DNA of 64,000 bases. Origin: Pocillopora verrucosa. Taxonomy: Eukaryota; Cnidaria; Anthozoa; Scleractinia; Pocilloporidae. The first letter of the stretch is position 1. Each line of letters begins with the position of its first letter. Position numbers and translations under genes: made by a program. The DNA lies in the NCBI RefSeq assembly GCF_036669915.1, contig NC_089320.1, forward strand, positions 15,787,874 through 15,851,873. The letters run 5' to 3'. The notes under the pieces are model-generated. The model was not told where the DNA came from and ran no database searches. It saw only the letters and a list, made by a program, of their open reading frames with translations. Shown piece after piece: positions 23,945-35,441 of the stretch.

Positions 23945-24017
23945 GGCTTGTTAGCTCAATTGGTAGAGCGCTGCACCGGTATCGCAGAGGTCATGGGTTC
24001 AAATCCCGTACGGGCCT
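23945..24017 (+). tRNA. tRNA-like, anticodon position GGT (Thr-like), array copy 1
   Basis: A 72-nt cloverleaf plus discriminator T. The acceptor pairs GGCTTGT/ACGGGCC (two G-U), the D stem GCTC/GAGC and T stem ATGGG/CCCGT pair, and the anticodon stem CTGCA/CGCAG has one A-C mismatch. A box (TAGCTCAATTGG) and B box (GGTTCAAATCC) are intact, so Pol III transcription is plausible. Loop position 33 is C instead of the near-universal U, no intron is present, and eukaryotic tRNA-Thr normally has AGT, so translation use is doubtful. Confidence 0.55.
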
Positions 24018-24189
24018 GAAATTTTTTTCAGGTCCTACTTACAACTACTAGTTTCAGTAGTGTTCTTAGCTGCGAGGATCTTCTAATTTCATCTTTCCAC
24101 CGCAGTGCAAATATGTGAATTTTCATATATCTAAATCTTCATTCACTCGGATGTTTATTTGTACCCAATTCATTGACCAGCTCCCAGTT

Positions 24190-24262
24190 GGCTTGTTAGC
24201 TCAATTGGTAGAGCGCTGCACCGGTATCGCAGAGGTCATGGGTTCAAATCCCGTACGGGCCT
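24190..24262 (+). tRNA. tRNA-like, anticodon position GGT, array copy 2
   Basis: Identical 72-nt body to copy 1, 245 bp downstream. Only the T run after the body differs by one base. Confidence 0.5.
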
Positions 24263-24433
24263 GAAATTTTTTCAGGTCCTACTTACAACTACTAGTTTCA
24301 GTAGTGTTCTTAGCTGCGAGGATCTTCTAATTTCATCTTTCCACCGCAGTGCAAATATGTGAATTTTCATATATCTAAATCTTCATTCACTCGGATGTTT
24401 ATTTGTACCCAATTCATTGACCAGCTCCCAGTT

Positions 24434-24506
24434 GGCTTGTTAGCTCAATTGGTAGAGCGCTGCACCGGTATCGCAGAGGTCATGGGTTCAAATCCCGTAC
24501 GGGCCT
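24434..24506 (+). tRNA. tRNA-like, anticodon position GGT, array copy 3
   Basis: Identical body to copies 1 and 2, 244 bp downstream. The array breaks off about 125 bp after it. Confidence 0.5.
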
Positions 24507-24634
24507 GAAATTTTTTTCAGGTCCTACTTACAACTACTAGTTTCAGTAGTGTTCTTAGCTGCGAGGATCTTCTAATTTCATCTTTCCACCGCAGTGCAAA
24601 TATGTGAATTTTCATATATCTAAATCTTTATTAA

Positions 24635-27168
24635 AAGATTATTGCATTCCCGAACCTTTCTCACCATTTTTGATCTCTCCTCTCTTGGTTTCCTATGTTC
24701 CTGACCTAAAGGTCTTTAACCTAAAGGACGCTCTTTGGTCGGAATTGTCTCGCACACTCGGCAAAACTTTCGAGGTACTCCAGTTGCATGGTACCAAAGG
24801 GTCGAGTTTGAAGAGAAATTTACTCCTCTCACATTTACACGATATGATACCTTATTCGTTGCGCTACATTTTCCCCGCTAGAAATTCGATGCTGAGTAAA
24901 CTTCTCTCAGTGAAAGAAGGTCATATAAGTAGGAGGCAATTTAAAGGGCTAAAACATCTCCACATAGAGGGAAACAATCAGACATTTTTAAGCCAAACAT
25001 GAAGATAATGATGGGCATAAAATTGAATCACAAACAAAAACATCCACCTTGGATATTGCCGTTGGATCTTGGCATTCGAAAGAGAAAGCAAGGACTTGGG
25101 TCTGAATGAAGAAGCAAATTCTTCCCGCAATTTCAAACCAGTGGTTTTGGCTAAGTGGAAAGTTCCCGAAAATCACTGCAGGAACGAGATTGAGAGAGCG
25201 GTAAGGAAGATGGACTGAACATTACATACAATTCACGTTATTAGGCGTTTTGACTGATTTCCATAGAATCTTTCAATGACCATTTGGTGAATCTGCTGAC
25301 AAAAAAAATCTTCGGATCTGAGTTTTTAAGGTTTCATTTCATTAACAATCCCACGTGATAACCTTGAGTGTGCCGATTTTCCTCAGAGGAACTTTCAAAC
25401 GTGTACATTCGTTTCACACACCAACTTGTTTTCACATTTTATTGACCTCTTTAATTCACTCATAATCTAGATATACTTAAACTTAACTTGTTTCACTCTC
25501 TTGAAAACTACGTAGCATTAACAAGCTTGTACGTAACTGACATCTATAGAATGATTTTGGTGAAAGAAACGTCAACCTGCAAGCACACAAGAGTGATTTG
25601 TACAATGAAAGGAAAACGAGGGAGTCACTGTGAGAGTGCAATTAATCTGTATATGACTCAAGAAATAACTTTCTTCTACATCAATTGCTATTTATATGCA
25701 GCTGTGGTAAAGTTTTATAGAACTCTTTCTCTCTTCTGCCATTTTATTCAAATTCCTGCAAATAGAATTCAACAGGATTGTCAGTTTAAATCTTCTTACC
25801 TTTTTAGGGCATGATATAATTGTTTTATAACTTAGGCTGAATCGGCATTGTGAGGTGAAAAAAGACTTCAAGATAATGATTTTCAAACGTCGAAAAGAAA
25901 ATAACGACATCTTGGCACACCTGCCGAAAGATCTCTAAGCGCGTCGAAAGTTTCGACTTACATTGTGAACCAATCAGCTGGTGCTAGAACGAAACGAAAA
26001 GAAAAAACTGTGCCATCATTGTTTTGGAGTTGGAAGCAAGCTGGTTGATGATAACTCAGTAACCAAGACATAAGAGCTGTCAAAAATTAGTGACCCTTAG
26101 GATGCTTTTAACACAGCATGATGTTGCTAGGATACACCAGCTTTTATGAAAGTTTGAGAGCAAAATTCAATAACATGCCGGGAATAGATAGTTCACTTAA
26201 GCCCCCAGCTTTAAAATTTATGTCCAGCCCTCAGGACAAAAGCACTTTAACCCTTTAATTCCCATGAGTGACCAAGACAGAATTTCTCCTTACAATATCA
26301 ATATAATATCAACCAGATAAGTGATGAGAATAAAGAAAAATATCAATTTGGGGGAAAATTAGTTGATCCAATATTAAATTCTCTGAAGTAACATTATAAG
26401 AATTGTATGGTTGACAATAAGGGGAATTACAAATTTGGTCTGGGAGTTAAAGGGTTAAGAATCTTTCCAAAGTAATTCTGAAGGTGAGCCTTCCTATTTA
26501 GGAAAATTTTGAAAACAATGGTAGCTCATCTCATGCTGTACTTCATGCTCATTGGTTCTTTGGTGATCAGCCACGAAAGCAAGACCAATGGTCTACAAAG
26601 AATTGCTGTGTGCTAAACAATTAACGCGAACCTATATTCTATCAAAAGACTAATTGAAACATGATTTTGGTGAGGCAATCCGTAACAATTAAAACGAGCC
26701 TACAACCAAAATCACTCCGATTGCAGAGGTTGAGCGATGTGATGTTTTACCATGTTGATGCCTAACTAAGGCCGAAATAACTGTGTTAACTTGGTGCACG
26801 TTTCGCCTTTCACGCTTTCTAATCATTTAACTGAAAAAGTGTCACGTATGAGGTGCTGAGTAGCCCACGCTGTTATTTCCTGTTACCCCCATCTCCCACC
26901 GCCCAGATAGGATGCCAGTCCACTGCTGTTAATCCTCCCATGCTCATTTTTAAGTTTCCTGAAGTGTTTTTCAATTCTTTTTCATTTTCATGGGTTGAGA
27001 GAGGTACCGTGAACGTAAGTTGCACAAGAAGACAACACAATGACCTGGCCACAGCTCGAACTCAGAGCATTCGATCCCAATTGTAGCGCGCTAAGCACTA
27101 AGCGTCGTGTTAAATCGCCCTACTTTAAGTATCCTAGTATTTCTGAAACTTACCAAATAATTCCATTG
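24635..27168. other. intergenic, no gene recognised
   Basis: A 132-codon frame at 24604-25002 begins inside the repeat and has no family resemblance. Apart from the dispersed repeat at 26257-26457, nothing is assignable. It should include the 3' UTR of the RFamide gene: a potential donor (GGTAAG) lies 15-20 bp past its stop, so a 3' UTR intron is possible. Confidence 0.45.
26257..26457. repeat. dispersed MITE-like repeat (GACCAAGACAGAATTTCTCC family)
   Basis: Starts CCCTTTAATTCCCATGAGTG and ends CTGGGAGTTAAAGGGTTAA, again imperfect terminal inverted repeats. A second copy in the opposite orientation lies at 36560-36770. Confidence 0.65.
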
Positions 27169-28107
27169 TTAAGACTCCGAGGTTTTATCCTTGGATTCGT
27201 CTAGACTGCTTGCAACTTCACGTTTGGCATCGTGGTCTTCCTCCAGTTTATTCTCTAACTTTACAAGGAGATCATCGCTGTCCTCTTCGCGACCAAATCG
27301 TCCTTGATCTTCATCCTCAACAATTTCGTCACGTCCAAATCGCCCTTGGTCAAGTTCTTCACGTCCAAATCGCCCTTGGTCAAGTTCTTCACGTCCAAAT
27401 CGCCCTTGGTCAAGTTCTTCGCGTCCAAATCGGCCCTGGATCGAATCGCGACCAAAACGGCCTTGGTCATCTTCCCGTCCGAAGCGACCTTGGTCTTCTC
27501 GTCCAAAACGGCCTTGGATGAAGTCACGTCCGAAACGACCCTGGTCTTCCTCTTCTCTGCCAAAACGGCCCTGCATGTCGTCCCGTCCAAAGCGACCTTG
27601 GAGATCCTCTCTGCCAAATCGTCCCTGTATTTCATCTCGACCGAAACGACCCTGTAATTCACGTCCGAAACGGCCTTGAAAATTTCTCCCAAAACGGCCT
27701 TGGAAATTCCTTCCAAAGCGGCCTTGGAAATTTCTTCCAAACCGTCCGGGGACTGCAGACCGCAGCTGTTGTTCCTCCTCTCCTCTACTGAATCGGCCCT
27801 TCCAATACTGAGGCTCTCTCTTATCCATTTCAGATCCAGTATCTGCGAAACGACCTCGCCAGTATTGGTCATGACTAAACCGGCCCTTCCAATACTGAGG
27901 ATCGCTTAATTCACCCACAATGTCAGAAAAACGTCCTTTCCAGTATTGTGGATCATTCTCCAAGGATCTCGTAAATTTTCCTTCGGCAAAAGCAGGGACA
28001 TCATTCTCGTCAGCAGCTTCCTTTGTGCTGTCTTCCAGCGCTTTTGCATGAACAAGCAAGAGATGACAGCAAAACACTGCTAGTATGAAAGTATTTGATA
28101 CTGACAT
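27169..28107 (-). CDS. Antho-RFamide neuropeptide prepropeptide (312 aa)
   Basis: Secreted precursor for RFamide neuropeptides, used by anthozoan neurons. The start is the Met at 28107, because a good acceptor (TCTTACAG) at 28135-28134 precedes it and the next 23 residues (MSVSNTFILAVFCCHLLLVH...) form a signal peptide; the longer frame upstream is probably intron. Residues 53-107 hold four QYW(K/R)GRF repeats followed by Ser or Ala, not Gly. Residues 119-275 hold one VPGRFG and 16 copies of QGRFGR, each giving pGlu-Gly-Arg-Phe-amide after cleavage at Arg and amidation from Gly. Spacers between copies are acidic (EELD, EDL, DEI), as in anthozoan precursors processed N-terminally at acidic residues. 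The C-terminal tail is Glu/Asp/Lys-rich. The coding part is a single exon. Confidence 0.97.
   Translation of the reverse strand: MSVSNTFILAVFCCHLLLVHAKALEDSTKEAADENDVPAFAEGKFTRSLENDPQYWKGRFSDIVGELSDPQYWKGRFSHDQYWRGRFADTGSEMDKREPQYWKGRFSRGEEEQQLRSAVPGRFGRNFQGRFGRNFQGRFGRNFQGRFGRELQGRFGRDEIQGRFGREDLQGRFGRDDMQGRFGREEEDQGRFGRDFIQGRFGREDQGRFGREDDQGRFGRDSIQGRFGREELDQGRFGREELDQGRFGREELDQGRFGRDEIVEDEDQGRFGREEDSDDLLVKLENKLEEDHDAKREVASSLDESKDKTSES
27331..27420 (-). repeat. three perfect 30-bp coding repeats in the RFamide gene
   Basis: 27331-27360, 27361-27390 and 27391-27420 are identical at every base, each encoding one ELDQGRFGRE period. The other QGRFG copies differ at many third positions, so this block is the youngest expansion. 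Confidence 0.95.
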
Positions 28108-28133
28108 CTTGATTACTTGTAGCCGACGTGTTT

Positions 28134-31100
28134 CTGTAAGATACCACAAAGATTATTTCAATGATTATTTCAAGCTGCTGGCCCTCAGCCAAACTATCAA
28201 AGTGCACACAACTAAATCCAGACTTAGTCAAGAAAGTGGAAGAGAGGGAAGGAAGAGGGAAGAGGGAAAAGAAAGAAACTTCGAAGTTTGGCACAAACAT
28301 TTGATATTACACGCTTAAAAAATCTGATGAATAAGAAACTAGGTTAAACCTGTCACCAAATTCTAAAGCCAAACATTGCAATGCTGTAGTAAACAATTAT
28401 AGTTGAATTAAAGCCTTTTTGGCTTCGATAAAGTAGCAAAGCTTCTTGATCTCTTTGACGTAAAACAAACTGGTAAACTCAAGGTTTTGTAAGCTATCTT
28501 TTGAACTCAGCTTTGACCGCATGTTTCGGTACAAAATGTTTTTGATGTTTCAATTAAAGATTTTTCTGTCAACAAATTTAAAAAAAATATTTGTAAATCA
28601 ACCTTGCATATACCAGACAGAACACCAGAAGATGAATCATATTTTAGCAAAAATTGAATATTTGACAGAATTGGAAAAACATTCTCCGAACAAAACCCAA
28701 GCAATACTGAATTGTTTTTGAAGCTAGAAAGTTTTCCCCCTGTTCTATTGGCTAAATGCATAAAATGTCAAAAAAAATCAACGAAACCCTGTGTCACCTT
28801 TTGTATTGTTATAATGTAATATTCTTGTACTTCATTGTTGAAAAAAACTCAAATTATAACTTCAGACAATTTATGCATGACTCATTTCCTATAAGTGAAA
28901 ATACTAGCAAAATCAATCATGTTTGAAGCTGGTGGAAAATAACTTTCTTACTTTAATTTCTTTTTGGAAATAGACATAACTAACGCAAACCTTTGACCCT
29001 TCCCGCCTGAGGGAATCAAAGCTAAAGATTCTGTCCTCGGATGAAAAGTTTAGGCTCTATCACGGGAATTTTTTTTCACTTTTCACAATAAATTTTTATG
29101 TATCTGAGGGTGGAGCCAAGATAATACGCCTTATCTTTCCGTTGGAGGTTCATTAATTCTACAACATAGAAGATTTAACATAAATTGGAAGAATTATTGC
29201 CTTGTACAGCCAGCTGAATAGACCAGATGCCAAGTGCCGATTCTCTGACGCGAGCGAAAACATACGGGACATAAATATTTTATTAAGGAGACCAAACACT
29301 TCTCGAAGTTTCGAAGTGTTTTTTAAAAATAAAACGTTATAACACCCATGTTTCTCAGAACGAGATTAAAAAATTAGCAGATGTATTTTATGATTTGATC
29401 TCTGAGCCATCATGGACATGCTAGACGTCTAACTGACCCTTTCGAAATGAATTTTCTTTCTTTTAGTTTTGACAAGGGCATAACACCCAAGTTTCGAAAA
29501 CAACCTCGGTAAAACAGACGCCTTTATAACAGCTTGAAATTATTTTTCCGCTGGGATCAAATATTAAGTTCCTATTCCAATTCTAGAGGAAAATAACTCT
29601 TTTATTTGAAAGCAAAATGAAAAAAAAAGTTCTTATATTGTCCTCTGTTCAGCAAGTTAAAATATTTTACATGAAGAAATCAAACGCTTTTTTTTTTTTA
29701 AGCTCACTCGTGCTGCCTCTTATCTTTCTTATCGATCACGGAGTTGCTATCAAAGTCATAGCAAACGTTGTTAACACACAAAATAAGCTACGTAGAAGTT
29801 TCTTCAATCAATTTCGGCTGTTTGAGCTGGTATTCTCAGAAAGTTATCAATAGGCGTTTTACATGGCGGGCGTTGATAAGACTTTAAAGGGTTGATATAA
29901 GTTCATCTTTAAACAATTCTGAAGAGAGTCGTTTTCATGCTCAGAGGAGGAACAAGATTCACAATCGCTTTCAAAGTGTAAAAGTCTAGATATCAAAGCT
30001 TACGATTTTCATCGGGGGGGGAAAACATTTTTGGTAAAAACGATTTTTGAAGGGCAACAATAATGCTGTCAAAAAGAAAGAAACAGTTATGGCTTTAAAA
30101 AGTTATAGTTAAAGCAAATGTTTCGTTTTCCATTGACTTGTGGCTCAGATTTGTGGTCAAAATATAGTTCCTTTTTAATTTTAAAATATTTGTCACATTT
30201 TAACGTTTATTTTTTTTCGAAGAAAAAATTCGACATAGTGTTCCTAAACTTTGTGGCTTAAGGAATGTTCTTATGGTGCGATTATATATAACTTACCCTT
30301 AGAGTGATAAAATGACGAGTTACCAGTTCGAGCTTACAATACCACCTTAACTTCTGTATGTTTATGGATCTTCTGGGTCGCGATCGTTCAACAGACCGCA
30401 ATATATTCATTGAGTTGCCCACATCACCTTTTGTGTGAATGCAAAGCAGTTCCGGCGTGCGTTGTGGTGCTTGTATCAATTAAGTGTGGGTCAAATAAAT
30501 GAAACAATAGCCGCTTGATTATTAAAATTAGCAACTATATCAGGCAATTAACTGAAATTGAGCAGAATTGGTCGGCACAGCGATCGCCAGCAGGTGGCAA
30601 TGCGACAAACGGGTTCAACATTGCGGGAGATGGCTCATGTGGGCGAGAAATTTCTTAGATAAATGATTTGACAGAACTAATAATGGTAGATAACTAACTA
30701 GGATAGGGCTAGATACTCGATTGATATCGATCAGAATGATCATACAAGATGTGAAAAACACATTGGTATTTCCATATCTACGAGACTTATCTACTTGTTC
30801 AAAAATGCCAGACTTCACAGATGAATGTTTATGTCTCAGCCTTCACGAGAGGTCATCTGCCAAGTGGGAATAATATTGCATCAAAACATTGTGATGTTTT
30901 GTTCCTTTCTTGTAATAAGGGCGACCGAAATAAAATAAATTATTTTAGAAGAATTCAATTCCTCGAGATTTCATTTTGACTTTTTGAAATTCCCGATAAG
31001 AGAACATGCTTATTTAATTTCTACCATTTCAAATATTATACAGGAAAAGATAAGATGGGAACAACTTCTAACTGTGAGCTCTGTTTGAAGTTAAAGCTTC

Positions 31101-34100
31101 CTACTTACAACAAACACGCTTCTAAAACTATTGACTTGAAAAAGGAAAAAAAATGCAAGTATTAGAAAGCAACACAAGATAGAAACCACATTCTTTCATT
31201 TTATACATGTTTGGAAACATATCAGTTTATTTGTGGTCAATTTCCGTGCAAAAGCCTAGTTAAGATTGCTCTTGTGTGTTAGTTGAGTCCTGGCCCGTCA
31301 GGGGGCAGGTTCTCGCTCATTCCCGCTAATGACCAATCTTCACACTGTATTTGAGATCAGCTGTAGTGTTTTTATTGGTAGTTATCGCTTAATCCGATTG
31401 CATTAGCACTTTCAACAAATGATTACTTTTCATGACGATATTAGTGGGCGTCTGCGCGTGCGCTATAGCGTCAGCCTAAAATCGGCCACAAAATTAGGTA
31501 AATTTGCGGTGCATCGTGAAAAACAAGTTTATCACCCCGCTGCATAAATTCCATACTTTTTTTTTCTAAGATAAAACTAAAACCTCTATTTCCGTAACCA
31601 GTATGATGTCATATCATTAAGCAGAGCTTTGTCAATTTTATTAACCTACTAGTGATATCCGCGTAGAGATATAAATCCTTTCCCCTCAAACTAATCTCTT
31701 GTCTATTTTCTAATTGAATAAGCTTGGAAGACACCTTTATCTAAACAAGTTAATGAAAAGCAATTCTTGAGTGCTCGTCACCTAACTCTGGATCCCTTTG
31801 TACATGTTTCACACTGTTTTTTCCTTCGTGCAAGCAATTTTTGAACTTAAAATGGATATTCCTCACAAACAAAATAAGCACATAAAGGAATTTTTGTTTG
31901 AAGCGTCAGTGGCATAGAGGCTGACGCTTTTTGCTCTTGGAAACTCTATGGTAAAATGTTGTGATAGATGTCACCTGTTTTCAGGCGTCGCTTATATCAG
32001 ACTCGTGTTAGATTTCAAGTGCTTTCAATTTGATGGTGCAAATTCGGATCTCAAATTGAACCATTTGAATATTTGATTGTGAAGCTCAAATTATAAGATT
32101 TAAAAAGCACTATTCTTTTCTATTTCTTCTGCAGAAAGTGGTCAGGCATTCAAAATAGAAAAACAAAACTTAAGTTTTCAATTCACAAAGTGGTTTTCTC
32201 TTATAATCAGTGAGCAAGAAGTACAAATGTTCTCGTCTGAACAATATCAATAAAGAAGATTGTGTTTCCAAGTTGCAATAATTTGTGTCCCGACTCTTTT
32301 CCGAAAGGAGGAAATCTTGCATTCAATTTAAATGCTTTCTCATCGAGTTACAGAGGCACTTGGCATGCAAGGACCGCCGGGAATGGGAATCTAAGTTGAG
32401 GCGGAAATCCAATAAAAGTACTGTGAAGAATTTACTGGCAAGCAAAAAGTATATTTTTATCGTTATAAAGGCCAAAGTTTCAGTCCACATTTAATATCAA
32501 TTTTGCTAATAGAAAAAAGAAAAAGGCAGAACCGTAAACCCCTCAGTAAAGCAAGCAATGTTTTTTTCAATCATCCAAATTACACTATTTGTAAATTTCA
32601 TTCCCTCCTCAGAGTACCGTGTGACTTTCTAATTTCAATTTCCTGAAACAATAATTGGAAGACAGTTTTGTTTACGAAGTGATTTCCCTCTCAGTCGCTA
32701 GTTTTCTTTCGGCGGAAAAAGGTATAACACGGAAATCGAGCGGAACAAGGCAAACAGTAACCAACAATCATGCTGTAGTGGTAAGGGTTATGAATCATAG
32801 AGGGAATTTTTTACTAAGATTTCTGTTTTGTCGATGTGAGTGTAAAAATAAATCAAAAATGAAAATAGTTTTAAAACAATAGTATGAATTTGCATAAAGA
32901 AAATTCCTTTGTCTAATTATTTGAGAGGCGGTTTTAATTCGATCGATTTAGAAAACGACAAATAGTGCCAAACTACTTTCTTATGATTCTTTTTACTAAA
33001 TCAAAGTCAGGTCAAAAATATAATATTTTTTAACAGTTCCAACTGTTTCAAGTAAGGATCTCTTGAAGAGTTCAGCAGCATCTGCTCCTCACATAGCTAC
33101 AAACATGCTTAATTCAATCTCAGCGCGATTTCTTACTCAGAGCTTTATTAATTTTTTTTCATCGAGGCGGCAACTGCACGAAAATCATATTTAATCCTTT
33201 AAATCTTTGCTAAGTGGTATCATAAGCTCTTCTGCACCAATTCGGGAAAGTGGCGCCGAAAAAAAGTAGCTTTTGTTCACATCGCAAATTTCTCAGAAAT
33301 TAAGAAAATAAAGCGCAGACCTCTGGCAGTGTAAGGTATTATTCGGTAGTGACAAATAGGAGTTATTTTTCACAAAACAGTTAGGTTTAAGAATATTATT
33401 TTGAAAAATTACCAGAAACATGACATAAAGTTAACGCAAAGGCGTGTAGTGGAAAATTTAGTGTTTTTCGGTTTAGGACTAAAATTGTTTTTTGAGTGTT
33501 TTGCGCGCGAAAAATTGTTTAATTTTACGAATTGACTTGCACACCCAGATTAACGCCAAATTGTGGGGAATTTTAAGTGCTTTAGGACGCGGTAACACTT
33601 TGGAGCCTGAAAAGGTACAGAATTTACTAAGGGATTTGCTCAACAAAGGAAGGCTCTAGTCAAGAGCCAAGAATACATTAGGTGGAAAGACGCCTATGAC
33701 ACAAAAGGGTTCCATTACTTGTTTAGTAGTTGTTCAGAATGCGCAGAGTTGAAAGGGAACCAGTGATGTCGTTACAAATAGGTAATTTACATGCTTTGTA
33801 GATCTCCTTAGTAATTTTATCGCATGGTGCTTCTAAAGGCGTGAAATTAGGTCATCAGAATCGCCGTAGTGAACAAATAAGAACTCAGAAAATCGTTGCC
33901 TGAATTTAATTGTATTTTTTTTAATCAAAAGTTTCTGTAAATGAGGCTAAGCTTGCACTATCCTTTGATCGAAGATGTAGGAAGATCTCCAGGCCGATCC
34001 ACGACATAGATTACCCTGGGCGCGATGTGACAATTGAAAACTCTGTGGAAGTAATGTCGAAACTACTGAAGAACGCTCTTGTTCTGCGTTCAGTATGGTA

Positions 34101-34955
34101 ACTGTTTTGGCGGCATCAGTTAGTTTCAATATTGTATTTGAAGAGCGGTTCATTTTCTTCTCTCAGATACTATTTTTTGCCGCATTAGTTTGGTCATACC
34201 ACTAAGTTTTACGAATTTTAGTTGTACTAACATTCCGCTGATTTTTGTTCACATATTGTACAAGGATGGAACATCCCACGAAACGTTTATCAAATATCTA
34301 ACCCGACTTAGAATTATTTGAGGTAAACTTGTTTTACCTATGGAAATGTCTCTGTGGGAATTTCGATTTAAGAATCTTTTGACTTTTCAAGTCAGTGTCC
34401 TGAAACTCTCAGACTTAAGTGTGATACAGTTCAAACTAGGTTTGTAGGATAGGGGTTTCCTTTAGATTGTGGGCAGGCTACTTTGTTTTAAAGTAACAAA
34501 TCATATCTTTTTAGACAAAGAAATGCAGGGCAAGGTCAGTTTCTTTCAATTTCCACGTATTTCAGTTGTAAGACTCCGGAAATGCATCAGTTGGTTTAAT
34601 TGTAGTAAAGGATGATGGTATATCCCCAAATTCTCTCAACTACAATAAAGAAAAAAAATTGGGCTATTTCCCCTGGGGTCTGTAGGGAGGAATTTTCTTA
34701 AATAATGTGACAATAACAAGTGCTCTTAGGGGCCAGATGGAGAGTTATGCAAAATTACTATTATTAACGTGATTTTAGCCTATTTTCAGACCTTTCTGCA
34801 GATATCAACGTATAATACATTTCAACGGATGAAGAAATGGACATTTACACGTGTTCTATTTCCAGAGGCCAGGTATGCGCCTTCGTATGTTTGCATAAGG
34901 CACTTAAAAATGTGATTCGCCCCTAAATTAATTAATTTTTGTGTTTCGATTTATG
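28134..34955. other. about 7 kb with no recognised gene, upstream of the RFamide gene
   Basis: No frame here shows a family resemblance, no RNA gene was seen, and few repeats are recognisable. It must include the RFamide promoter and at least one 5' UTR exon (an acceptor precedes the start codon), but no donor could be chosen with confidence. It is unusually repeat-poor for this window. Confidence 0.5.
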
Positions 34956-34961
34956 TTAGTA

Positions 34962-35083
34962 TGCTCGTGCAGTGTGTACTGTGCATGTCTTGTGCGTGTA
35001 CTGTGCATGTCTTGTGCATGTACTGTGCATGTACTGCACATGTATGGTGCATGTATTTTGTATGTATTGTATATGTACTGTTG
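34962..35083 (+). repeat. GTGCATGTACT-type minisatellite
   Basis: Imperfect 12-18 bp units built on TGTGCATGTACTG and TGTGCATGTCTTG run for about 120 bp. The Cys-rich frames over it are artefacts of the repeat. Confidence 0.8.
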
Positions 35084-35362
35084 GTTGCTTCATAGTACGG
35101 AGTGGTCAAACCGCGAACTTTCATTGTAGTATTATTAGCTTTCAGTCAATACCATAAAAAAGATAAAAAAAAAAACTTTAAGTGAACCTAAAGTACTAGA
35201 AAAGGTTACCCCTAATGGTTACTGAGTTCTACTCTTTTCTGGTATGCAAGCTGAACTAACAAAGATAACTCGATTCAAATTAATTTTTGGAAAGGTAAAA
35301 GCTACCTGAAGAGAAAAAGAAAGAAGCAGGAATTTCAAAATAATCTTCTCTTCTATGCAAAC

Positions 35363-35368
35363 TTTATT
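35363..35368 (-). terminator. poly(A) signal candidate for COMTD1
   Basis: The complement reads AATAAA, 74 nt after the stop codon. Confidence 0.55.
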
Positions 35369-35441
35369 CAAGCTTTCAGGGCTACACGCTTAACCAATGA
35401 CTAGACACATTTGAAACAATCAGTCTATAATTGATAATATT

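Larger units (their letters stand above)
23724..24096. repeat. perfect inverted repeat, two 185-bp arms with a 3-bp spacer
   Basis: Left arm 23724-23908 and right arm 23912-24096 are exact reverse complements by eye; the spacer is TTT. Each arm contains the tRNA-like body and its tail up to TTTCATCTTT. The right arm is also the first unit of the tandem array. Confidence 0.92.
23912..24634 (+). repeat. tandem array of a 244-245 bp tRNA-derived unit (about 3 copies)
   Basis: Units start at ATTTGTACCCAATTCATTG: 23912-24156 (245 bp), 24157-24400 (244 bp) and 24401 to about 24630 (truncated). The units are nearly identical; the visible length difference is one T in the run after CCTGAAA. Each has a head (GACCAGCTCCCAGTT), a tRNA-like body, a tail with the hairpin ACTACTAGTTTCAGTAGT, and an AT-rich linker. 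Single diverged copies lie near 1.7 kb and 53.7 kb, so this is a dispersed family that has gone tandem here. Confidence 0.9.

Noticed and set aside
23803..24506. CRISPR-like array (regular 244-245 bp repeats)
   Set aside because: The repeat unit is long and contiguous with no unique spacers, and the genome is eukaryotic; it is a tandem tRNA-derived repeat.
24604..25002. 132-codon plus-strand frame after the tRNA-like array
   Set aside because: Starts inside the truncated repeat unit, has no family resemblance and no splice partners; most likely chance.
27210..27909. Long open frames on both strands overlapping the RFamide gene (for example 203 codons at 27261-27872)
   Set aside because: They are shadows of the repetitive 24-30 bp coding units; the repeat keeps other frames open. 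Only the signal-peptide frame makes biological sense.
34941..35157. Cys-rich frames resembling small secreted peptides
   Set aside because: They are translations of a TGTGCATGTACTG minisatellite, without a signal peptide or splice context.
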